The position numbers were made by a program, and so were the translations under genes. A DNA stretch of 6,356 bases. It comes from Chloroflexota bacterium. GTDB taxonomy: Bacteria > Chloroflexota > Anaerolineae > Aggregatilineales > UBA3940. Positions 1 to 5,499 of this stretch are shown here, piece after piece (the stretch's first letter is position 1; the number at the start of each line of letters is the position of its first letter). The stretch spans positions 1-6,356 of the forward strand of contig JAHEME010000178.1 in the NCBI GenBank assembly GCA_024643825.1. Direction: 5' to 3'. The notes below the pieces were generated by a model. The model ran no database searches. It worked only from the letters and a program-made list of their open reading frames with translations, and had not been told where the DNA came from.

Positions 1-520
1 CGGCTGCCACCAGTCTACCTGATGGCGGCTGGTCGGCTTCCCGGAAGTGGGAAAGATCGACCCCATGCCCCAATACGATAACTTTCTTGCTGGGCAACGT
101 GAAGCTCTCCGGGGAAGCGGTCAGAATGCGCTTAGCCAACGCATGAACCAATCGGAGTTCAAAGGTGACCTGCCGATGCGTGTACCATTGCACTACTGGG
201 ATACCATAGAGGAGCGCCCACGGAGCCGCCACCAGCGTATACCGTGGAATCATGTGACCGAAGATCACATCAATATGCCGAATGATCCTGCTGATTCTCC
301 GCTGAAAGTTCCACAGTTCTATGAGGCGACTCGCGCCGCGCTCTTTGCCCATTGAGGTGACGTGGACGTTCGCTGGAAGGTCAGCATTACCAAGCTCAAG
401 GCAGATGACATCCAACCGATCCACCTGCGGATGTTCGGCAATCCGCTTGATCCAGCCATGCGCAAAGCCAGCCAGCCAATCGTCCTTATCCACCCGGCGT
501 GTGAGCATGAGGACGTTCAT
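1..520 (-). CDS. GT4-type glycosyltransferase, N-terminal part (cut by the window edge)
   Basis: Reverse-strand reading gives 173 open codons from ATG at 520 to the left edge. The protein begins MNVLMLTRRVDKDDW and resembles the N-terminal Rossmann (GT-B) half of family 4 retaining glycosyltransferases. Visible landmarks are the first beta strand at residues 2-7, the sequence IFGHMIPRYTLVAAPWALLYGIP near 86-108 (a buried helix and strand), RILTASPESF at 131-140 and GHGVDLSHF at 151-159. The last matches the 'NGVD..F' turn that precedes the donor-binding C-terminal domain, and that domain with its EX7E motif lies outside the window. The start directly follows the TAA of the preceding gene (TAAATG), with GGAAGG 8 nt upstream. 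As the last visible gene of the sugar operon it should act in the cytoplasm or at the inner membrane face, adding one sugar to a growing glycan. Donor and acceptor cannot be told. Family call is fairly sure, specificity unknown. Confidence 0.85.
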   Translation of the reverse strand, partial: MNVLMLTRRVDKDDWLAGFAHGWIKRIAEHPQVDRLDVICLELGNADLPANVHVTSMGKERGASRLIELWNFQRRISRIIRHIDVIFGHMIPRYTLVAAPWALLYGIPVVQWYTHRQVTFELRLVHALAKRILTASPESFTLPSKKVIVLGHGVDLSHFREADQPPSGRLVAA

Positions 521-1714
521 TTACCCGACCTTCCGAATGGCACAGTGCCGCCATGTATCGATCACCGCCGCGAGGTTGCGAACATGATCGAACTTATCCA
601 GCACAAATTTGCGCCCTGCCTGGCCCATCGCCTCGGCGCGTACGGGATCATCCAGCAGCAGGGCGATCTTATGTGCCATGTCTTCCGGGTGATCGAGATC
701 ACACAATAGCCCGGTCTGCTGATCGACCACGATTTCCTGTGCGCCCGAAGTTCGGGTACTCACAACTGGGCGGGCACATGCAGCGGCTTCGATCAGCACC
801 TTGCCCAGCCCCTCGTAGATGGAGCTATGAACGTACATCGCTGCCATGCGGTAATACGCGGGGAGGTCTTCATGGGCAGCCTTGCCAGGGAAGTGTACAT
901 AGGATTCCAAGCCGAGACTATGAACCATCTGATGAACCGCAGGTTCGTTGGAGAAATCACCGACCAGCACCAGATGAACGTCTGCGCGTCCGGGAAGCAC
1001 TCTGGAGAAGGCTTCGATCAGGATGGGAACGCGCTTCACAGGGCCGGGACGACCTACCCAGAGGAGTACCGGGGCCTCCGGTGGAATGCCAAGCGAACTA
1101 CGGAGAGACGCAGATTCGCCCAGATCGCCCTCCGGGGCGAAGCGACCCAGACGCACCGGGGTAGAGAGCACCTGTACGCGCTCATCCGGGATTCCCATCG
1201 CCACGTACTTGGCCTTCTCGATCTGGTTGAGCACGCGATGTGTATCTCCCTGGCGGATGACCCACTTTCCGAGCAAGTTGAATGCCCCATACCGCAGCGG
1301 GCGTTCGGCGATCCAGTAGCGGTTATCGAAGAAATCGCTGTGATTCTGGAGATCGAGAGGGATACCAAATTGCTTCTTCAACCAGACCCCGGCAAGACCT
1401 GTAGTAAATGGGTCCTGGGTGGTAATCGCGCCGATAGGCTGGGATCGGATGATGCGTGCGCCAATCTGATAGGCATCCCACACAAACTTCACGCGGGTTG
1501 CAGAACGGGTAGGGTAGACCGTCAGGTGATCGCTGAGTGTAGTCTGTTTCAGATCGCGGCTCAGAGGCGAGTAGACCACCATGTGCAGATGACCGATGCG
1601 CTCCGCGTACTCAAGGTGACGTTCGCGCGTGTCGCCCCACCCGGTGAGAACTTCATCGCCAAGCGCGATCATGAGCATATGAAGCGACTCTGGTGAGGGA
1701 AGCGGTTTATTCAT
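521..1714 (-). CDS. Family 4 (GT-B) glycosyltransferase
   Basis: This 397-residue protein has the usual length and two-domain layout of GT4 retaining glycosyltransferases. The N-terminal half carries GDTRERHLEYAERIGHLHMV (27-46), close in pattern to GT4 proteins whose acceptor domain opens with an 'R..eYa......lhi.v' helix-strand, and TTQDPFTTGLAG (98-109). The linker VQVLSTPVRLGRFAP (180-194) leads to the donor domain. There VGRPGPVKR (220-228) holds the phosphate-binding Arg/Lys, and YEGLGKVLIEA (300-310) is the EX7E motif with E301 and E309, followed by PVVSTRTSGAQEIV. It should transfer a sugar from a nucleotide donor onto a lipid-linked glycan in the cytoplasm. ATG 1714 overlaps the upstream stop by 8 nt (ATGAATAA), consistent with coupling. 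The Shine-Dalgarno is weak (GAAAGAAG). M13 at 1678 is an alternative start that fits the beginning of the first beta strand better. Donor and acceptor are unknown. Confidence 0.92.
   Translation of the reverse strand: MNKPLPSPESLHMLMIALGDEVLTGWGDTRERHLEYAERIGHLHMVVYSPLSRDLKQTTLSDHLTVYPTRSATRVKFVWDAYQIGARIIRSQPIGAITTQDPFTTGLAGVWLKKQFGIPLDLQNHSDFFDNRYWIAERPLRYGAFNLLGKWVIRQGDTHRVLNQIEKAKYVAMGIPDERVQVLSTPVRLGRFAPEGDLGESASLRSSLGIPPEAPVLLWVGRPGPVKRVPILIEAFSRVLPGRADVHLVLVGDFSNEPAVHQMVHSLGLESYVHFPGKAAHEDLPAYYRMAAMYVHSSIYEGLGKVLIEAAACARPVVSTRTSGAQEIVVDQQTGLLCDLDHPEDMAHKIALLLDDPVRAEAMGQAGRKFVLDKFDHVRNLAAVIDTWRHCAIRKVG
529..534 (-). promoter_or_regulatory. Ribosome binding site of the third glycosyltransferase gene
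   Basis: The minus strand reads GGAAGG, 8 nt before the ATG at 520. It lies inside the last codons of the upstream glycosyltransferase gene. It supports ATG 520 over the in-frame ATG at 508, and suggests coupling of termination and initiation at TAAATG. Confidence 0.55.
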
Positions 1715-2858
1715 GAGCCGCTTCTTTCAGAACTGACTCGGTTTCATTGACAAGGCGATCCCAGCCAAAGCGTGCCAGGTTTTTCTGCGCGGCCTCTGCA
1801 AGTCGTGCCCGCAGAGGGGGATCATCGAGCAGCGATCTCACCGCCGAGACGAGCGCGTTTACATCTGCAAAGGGAACGAGCAGACCATCGACCTGATGGG
1901 TGATGACCTCCGGGTTTCCGCCTACCTCCGAGGCAATACAGGGGGTTCCCAATTGCATCGCTTCCAGCAAGACGTGGGATAACCCTTCGGTGCGGCTGCT
2001 GAGAACGAACAGATCGGCGGCGCGGATTGCCAGCATCGTCTGTTCATGGGGCAAGCCCCCGGTGAACGTCACACGATCTGCCAGACCTGCCTCTACCGAT
2101 TGGCGTTGCAGGGACTCTCGATCCGGGCCATCACCCACGATCACCAGGTGTGCCTCTGGCAGCGACCGGAGCATCTCCAACTGAAGATCGATCCGTTTGA
2201 CTTCTGCCAGCCGCCCAACCGTGACCAGCATGGGAATCTCTGCGGGCCAGCCAAACGCCTTGCGCGTCTCTTCACGAGTAGGCATGTTTGTACATTCCGG
2301 GGGCAGCGCATTGTAGATCGCGCGGATGGCTGGTTTGTGAATGCCCCATCCCTCCGCCAGACGACCTACATGCCTGCTGGGTACGATCACGATTCGGGCG
2401 CGGCGAGAATACCATTGACGCACGGCTTTCAGCAGCCAAATGCAAGGCGAAGGACGTTCAGTCTGGAAGGCTTCGACGGATGCCTTCGTCCAGCCGTGAC
2501 GCGAGGCAAACTCCCAGGCAAAATCAGAGACGATCTTCAGCACCATCGGCTTACGCAACCAAAGGTTGGCAACCGCCGCTGGCAGTCCATAGTCGCTCAC
2601 GAAGAGGACGTCTGTGGTGCGGCCCTGCCGCAGCACTTCCTGCGAAAATGCCAGCAAACGCTGAGGAATCGACGTTCGGCGGGAGATGCGGAGTACCGAG
2701 TAGGGGTAGCTGCTGCTGTTCGCCTCAGATGCCTCTCCGTAGGTAACGACCACAACGGAATGCCCGCGCTCGTTGAGCGCGGGCAGCAGATGGTAAAGGT
2801 ACGTTGGCGGCCCGCCGGGTTCAGGGTGAAACGTGCCAGAGATTACGCATATCCGCAT
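1707..2858 (-). CDS. Family 4 (GT-B) glycosyltransferase
   Basis: This complete 383-residue GT4 glycosyltransferase has the canonical N-terminal glycine-rich loop HPEPGGPPTYLYHL (11-24), the 'GG.....' acceptor-side motif common to capsule, PimB-like and WbnH-like enzymes. It also has VPSRHVGRLAEGWGI (159-173) and the inter-domain IYNALPP (181-187). In the donor domain VGRLAEVKR (214-222) carries R216 and K221, VGDGPDRESL lies at 241-250, and TEGLSHVLLEA (290-300) is the EX7E motif with E291 and E299, followed by EVGGNPEVI. It probably transfers a sugar to a lipid-linked intermediate at the cytoplasmic membrane face. It starts 17 nt after the dehydrogenase gene with no clear Shine-Dalgarno, so initiation may depend on ribosomes finishing the upstream gene. 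It overlaps the next gene by 8 nt. Specificity cannot be read from sequence. Confidence 0.94.
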   Translation of the reverse strand: MRICVISGTFHPEPGGPPTYLYHLLPALNERGHSVVVVTYGEASEANSSSYPYSVLRISRRTSIPQRLLAFSQEVLRQGRTTDVLFVSDYGLPAAVANLWLRKPMVLKIVSDFAWEFASRHGWTKASVEAFQTERPSPCIWLLKAVRQWYSRRARIVIVPSRHVGRLAEGWGIHKPAIRAIYNALPPECTNMPTREETRKAFGWPAEIPMLVTVGRLAEVKRIDLQLEMLRSLPEAHLVIVGDGPDRESLQRQSVEAGLADRVTFTGGLPHEQTMLAIRAADLFVLSSRTEGLSHVLLEAMQLGTPCIASEVGGNPEVITHQVDGLLVPFADVNALVSAVRSLLDDPPLRARLAEAAQKNLARFGWDRLVNETESVLKEAAHE

Positions 2859-2875
2859 GAGTGTCAGACCGACAG

Positions 2876-4186
2876 CTACAACCCCATCACGGTAGCTTTA
2901 GGGTTCGATACATTCTTGAGCGCATTGCGGGAATCGACAATCACCGCCGACTCGGTGGCGATCCAGTTATAGTCAAAACTGGTGTGATCGGTCACGATCA
3001 CCACACAATCCGCCTCGTGCAGGGCATCGGCTGTGAGTGGTACAGATTCAAGTGGCATGCTCTCATGGTGAAGGTCGGGAACATAGGGGTCGTGATAGCT
3101 AACCTCAGCCCCTCGGTCTCCCAACAGACGAATCACGTCCAGCGCGGGGCTTTCGCGAAGATCGTTGATGTCTCGCTTATAGGCTACACCAAGGATCAGC
3201 ACCTTCGAGCCGTTGACGGGCTTGCGAATCTCGTTGAGGGCATCCATCACCTTGCCCACGACATAGACTGGCATGTTGCTGTTGATCTCAGAAGCGAGTT
3301 CGATGAAACGTGCCGTGTAGTTGAGCGTCTTGAGCTTCCACGAGAGATACAGGGGATCAATGGGGATGCAGTGCCCGCCCAACCCCGGGCCGGGATAGAA
3401 TGTCATGAAGCCAAAGGGTTTAGTGCTGGCGGCATCGATCACTTCCCACACATTCACATCCAGTTTGTCGCACATGAGGGCCATCTCATTGACCATGCCG
3501 ATGTTGACCGACCGAAATGTGTTTTCCAGCAACTTGACCATCTCTGCCGCGCGGGTAGAGGAAACGGGAACCACCTGATCGATGGCCTTGCTGTACAACG
3601 CCACGGCAACCTCGGTGCACTGCGGGGTTGCTCCGCCGATAATCTTGGGCGTGTTGCGCACCCCGTAGGTTGGATTCCCTGGGTCGATGCGCTCTGGCGA
3701 GAAGCAAATGAACACATCCTCCCCAATCTTGTATCCGTTCCGCACAATTTGCGGAATGATCAGTTCATCGGTTGTGCCAGGATAGGTAGTACTCTCCAGC
3801 ACAATGAGCAACCCCGAATGGCTGTACTTCTCAATCTGCTCTGCGGCAGCAATGATGTAGCTCATATCCGGGTCTTTGGTTTTGCGCAGAGGGGTGGGCA
3901 CGCAGATGCTGATGGCGTCCACTGTTTCAAGGATACTGAAATCGTCGGTTGCGCTGAGAAGCCCGCGATCTACCAGGTCTTTTACTTCGTCGGTTGTAAT
4001 ATCGGGGATATAGCTGACCCCCGCATTCAACAGACGGATCTTCTCCTGATCGAGGTCGATCCCAATGACCTTGTAGCCCTCTTTCGCAAACCCCACTGCC
4101 AGGGGCAGGCCGACATACCCCAGGCCGATCACACTGAGCGTTGCCGTGCGGCTCTCAATCTTCTCTAATAACGCGGCTTGCGTCAT
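2876..4186 (-). CDS. wbpA: UDP-N-acetyl-D-glucosamine 6-dehydrogenase (WbpA-like)
   Basis: This 436-residue member of the UDP-glucose/GDP-mannose dehydrogenase family catalyses two successive NAD+-dependent oxidations of a UDP-hexose C6 to a carboxylate. The N-terminal NAD domain shows VIGLGYVGLPLA (19-30) and acidic D44 at the end of the second strand (IGIDLD). Further conserved blocks are CVPTPL (95-100), ESTTYPGTT (131-139) with a catalytic Thr, FSPERIDPGNP (162-172) with E165, and AAEMVKLLEN (213-222) with K218 and N222. FYPGPGLGGHCIPIDP (263-278) holds nucleophile C273 and D277. The C-terminal UDP-binding domain has LGVAYKRDINDLRESPA (332-348). These blocks match the WbpA type, which uses UDP-GlcNAc, more than UDP-glucose dehydrogenases. 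UDP-ManNAc dehydrogenase (WecC-like) and UDP-GalNAc use cannot be excluded. The start at 4186 has a weak AAAGAGA element 6 nt upstream. The product, UDP-GlcNAcA, would feed the SDR enzyme encoded just upstream or the downstream glycosyltransferases. Confidence 0.9.
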   Translation of the reverse strand: MTQAALLEKIESRTATLSVIGLGYVGLPLAVGFAKEGYKVIGIDLDQEKIRLLNAGVSYIPDITTDEVKDLVDRGLLSATDDFSILETVDAISICVPTPLRKTKDPDMSYIIAAAEQIEKYSHSGLLIVLESTTYPGTTDELIIPQIVRNGYKIGEDVFICFSPERIDPGNPTYGVRNTPKIIGGATPQCTEVAVALYSKAIDQVVPVSSTRAAEMVKLLENTFRSVNIGMVNEMALMCDKLDVNVWEVIDAASTKPFGFMTFYPGPGLGGHCIPIDPLYLSWKLKTLNYTARFIELASEINSNMPVYVVGKVMDALNEIRKPVNGSKVLILGVAYKRDINDLRESPALDVIRLLGDRGAEVSYHDPYVPDLHHESMPLESVPLTADALHEADCVVIVTDHTSFDYNWIATESAVIVDSRNALKNVSNPKATVMGL

Positions 4187-4227
4187 TGATAGTCTCTTTC
4201 GTTCCGTAGTACATCGTGAGGATTTCT

Positions 4228-5199
4228 TTACCCGCTGCGTGCGCGGAAATATGCGATGACTTCATCCAGAGTCTGATCCAGGGATTTCTCTGGCTTCCAA
4301 TTGATCACACGATTAATCTTAGCAATATCCGGGACACGGCGCTGCATATCTTCAAACCCGGCTTCGTAGGCGTCGCTATAGGGGATCATCCGAATCTCGG
4401 AACTACTGCCCGTGCGCGCTTTGACACGGTGTGCCAGCTCCAGAATGCTGATTTCTTCTTGCGAGCCAATATTGAAAACTTCCCCTAAGGCTGGCTCGCA
4501 ATCCGCCAGATTCGTCATCGCTTTCACGACATCGCTAACATTGCAAAAACAGCGAGATTGCCCGCCATCTCCATATACCTGAAGCGGTTCGTTCGCCAAG
4601 GCCCACTGAACAAATCGTGGAATCACCATACCGTAATGCCCACGCTGCCGGGGGCCGACCGTATTGAACAACCGGAAGATGACCACCGGAAGATCGCTTT
4701 CTTTGTGATAGGCCAACGCAAGAAACTCATCGAGCGCCTTGCTGACGGCATAGCTCCAGCGGTTCTTGGTTGTCGCACCCATGATGCTGTCATCTTCTTC
4801 GTTGAACGGAGAATGAGTGCTCTTCCCATAGATCTCGGATGTCGAAGCAATCATCACTTTGCGGCGATAGCGACGTGCTGTCTGGAGGACAACATCCGTA
4901 CCATGAACATTCGTTTCGATAGTATGAATGGGTTTGCTGATGATTTCGAGCACCCCCACTGCCGCCGCCAGATGGTAAATGATGTCACATTCACTGGTAA
5001 GGCGATCCATCACGGTTTCGTTCATGATGGTTTCAATGGCAAAGGAGAAGTTTGGATTCGACGTAAGCGGTTCGATATTCTCGAAACGCCCTGTGGATAA
5101 ATCGTCAATAACAGTTACCCGGTGGCCCGCTTTGAGAAGGGCTTCCGAAAGATGGCTGCCAATGAAGCCAGCCCCGCCAGTAATTAAAGCTCGAACCAT
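4228..5199 (-). CDS. NAD-dependent extended-SDR sugar-nucleotide enzyme (decarboxylase/dehydratase/epimerase type)
   Basis: Reading from ATG 5199 gives 323 residues, the usual size for UDP-glucuronate decarboxylase and GalE-type enzymes. ITGGAGFIGSHL (6-17) is the glycine-rich NAD loop and D32 follows strand 2, indicating NAD(H). YHLAAAVGV lies at 75-83. ASTSEIYGK (118-126) holds T120-S121-E122, YAVSK (150-154) gives the catalytic Tyr150/Lys154 pair, and RLFNTVGPRQ lies at 176-185. GDGGQSRCFCNVSD (210-223) places R216 where decarboxylases and many other SDRs hold a conserved Arg. The Thr-Ser-Glu triad is typical of UDP-glucuronate decarboxylases (UXS, ArnA) and GDP-mannose 4,6-dehydratases. 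Simple 4-epimerases usually lack the Glu. As first gene of the operon, just before a UDP-GlcNAc dehydrogenase, it may decarboxylate UDP-GlcNAcA or UDP-GlcA. 4-Epimerisation remains possible. An in-frame GTG at 5301 would add 34 unrelated residues and is rejected because the family motif starts at M35 and the likely promoter lies within that extension. Confidence 0.88.
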   Translation of the reverse strand: MVRALITGGAGFIGSHLSEALLKAGHRVTVIDDLSTGRFENIEPLTSNPNFSFAIETIMNETVMDRLTSECDIIYHLAAAVGVLEIISKPIHTIETNVHGTDVVLQTARRYRRKVMIASTSEIYGKSTHSPFNEEDDSIMGATTKNRWSYAVSKALDEFLALAYHKESDLPVVIFRLFNTVGPRQRGHYGMVIPRFVQWALANEPLQVYGDGGQSRCFCNVSDVVKAMTNLADCEPALGEVFNIGSQEEISILELAHRVKARTGSSSEIRMIPYSDAYEAGFEDMQRRVPDIAKINRVINWKPEKSLDQTLDEVIAYFRARSG

Positions 5200-5209
5200 A
5201 CGGTGGGAT

Positions 5210-5215
5210 TCCTTT
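5210..5215 (-). promoter_or_regulatory. Ribosome binding site that fixes the SDR gene start
   Basis: The minus strand reads AAAGGA, 10 nt before ATG 5199. It supports this internal start over the in-frame GTG at 5301. Confidence 0.55.
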
Positions 5216-5231
5216 ACAGGTTTGTGGCGAC

Positions 5232-5261
5232 TGATCGGGCTTGAAACAGGCTGCGCGATCA
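5232..5261 (-). repeat. Inverted repeat in the leader of the polysaccharide operon
   Basis: TGATCG (5232-5237) and CGATCA (5256-5261) are perfect 6-base arms around an 18-nt loop. Outside them TGGCG (5225-5229) and CGCCA (5275-5279) could also pair. If transcription starts near 5273, the inner hairpin sits in the leader upstream of the ribosome binding site. There is no U-run, so it is not a terminator. It could be chance. Confidence 0.3.
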
Positions 5262-5279
5262 ACTGGTAAAGCGCCGCCA

Positions 5280-5308
5280 ATTCTAGCGTGCGCATCTTCA
5301 CCTGTCCA
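5280..5308 (-). promoter_or_regulatory. Candidate sigma-70-type promoter of the polysaccharide operon
   Basis: On the minus strand a -35 box TGGACA (5303-5308, 5 of 6 matches to TTGACA) is followed after 17 nt by a -10 box TAGAAT (5280-5285, 5 of 6 matches to TATAAT). Transcription would begin near 5273 and leave a leader of roughly 70 nt before ATG 5199. It is the best-scoring pair I found by eye in the intergenic region. It has not been tested. Confidence 0.55.
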
Positions 5309-5334
5309 ATCCACCGAACTACCTGCGACTATCA

Positions 5335-5349
5335 AGGTTACGAGGTTAC
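5335..5349. repeat. Tandem AGGTTAC direct repeat
   Basis: AGGTTAC occurs at 5335-5341 and again at 5343-5349, an 8-nt period. The pair lies upstream of both candidate promoters (27 nt from the edge of the minus-strand -35 and 28 nt from the plus-strand -35). That placement would suit an activator or repressor site, but two copies of a 7-mer could be coincidental. Confidence 0.35.
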
Positions 5350-5362
5350 TCACCACTTGCGA

Positions 5363-5410
5363 ATGATAGTTTTCTCTAGGCAAATCCGAGAATCCTCATT
5401 ATGATAGGCA
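5363..5410. repeat. Short direct repeats around the fhs promoter
   Basis: ATGATAG is found at 5363-5369 and 5401-5407, and TAGGCA at 5377-5382 and 5405-5410. The copies overlap the proposed -35 and -10 boxes of the fhs promoter. They may be part of an operator or simply chance repeats in an AT-richer stretch. Confidence 0.25.
5377..5405 (+). promoter_or_regulatory. Candidate sigma-70-type promoter of fhs
   Basis: A -35-like TAGGCA (5377-5382, 4 of 6 matches) and a -10 TATGAT (5400-5405, 5 of 6 matches) are 17 nt apart. Transcription would start near 5412, giving a leader of about 88 nt that opens with the hairpin at 5414-5435. Confidence 0.45.
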
Positions 5411-5413
5411 GGA

Positions 5414-5435
5414 GGGAGCTATTGCTATTGCTCCC
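5414..5435 (+). other. Hairpin at the probable 5' end of the fhs transcript
   Basis: GGGAGC (5414-5419) and GCTCCC (5430-5435) form a perfect 6-bp, GC-rich stem around a 10-nt loop. The loop region contains a tandem CTATTG repeat (5419-5424 and 5425-5430). No U-run follows, so it is not an intrinsic terminator. Placed just after the predicted start site it could protect the 5' end of the mRNA or be bound by a regulator. Confidence 0.4.
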
Positions 5436-5488
5436 AGCCACAGAGTTCTCAAAAGACTAACACCCACAGTTCTTTTTCATAGCTACCC

Positions 5489-5493
5489 AGGAG
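5489..5493 (+). promoter_or_regulatory. Ribosome binding site of fhs
   Basis: AGGAG lies 6 nt before the ATG at 5500, a near-ideal Shine-Dalgarno element and spacing. It fixes the fhs start. Confidence 0.8.
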
Positions 5494-5499
5494 AGAGTC

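Larger units (their letters stand above)
5200..5499. other. Divergent intergenic control region
   Basis: These 300 bases separate the starts of two divergently read genes, the sugar-operon SDR enzyme on the minus strand and fhs on the plus strand. I see no convincing protein gene in it. It contains two candidate promoters facing away from each other, a tandem AGGTTAC repeat, a second pair of short direct repeats, one inverted repeat in the minus-strand leader and one GC-rich hairpin in the plus-strand leader. No tRNA, known riboswitch or Rho-independent terminator was recognised. Confidence 0.75.

Noticed and set aside
827..1696. Plus-strand open frame of 289 codons opposite the second glycosyltransferase
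   Set aside because: Antisense shadow of a clear GT4 gene, with no ribosome site and no domain pattern.
2046..2972. Plus-strand open frame of 308 codons opposite the first glycosyltransferase
   Set aside because: Antisense shadow; its amino-acid composition is not protein-like and it crosses the operon junction.
2861..4168. Long plus-strand open frame (435 codons) opposite the dehydrogenase gene
   Set aside because: It mirrors the dehydrogenase gene on the other strand, has no recognisable domain, and the minus-strand protein has all the catalytic motifs of a known family.
5414..5435. Rho-independent terminator
   Set aside because: The stem is not followed by a T-run on either strand and lies between divergent genes, where no terminator is needed.
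5412..5499. Tetrahydrofolate riboswitch in the fhs leader
   Set aside because: The leader after the predicted start is only about 88 nt, shows a single simple hairpin, and has none of the conserved multi-stem junction that I would expect.
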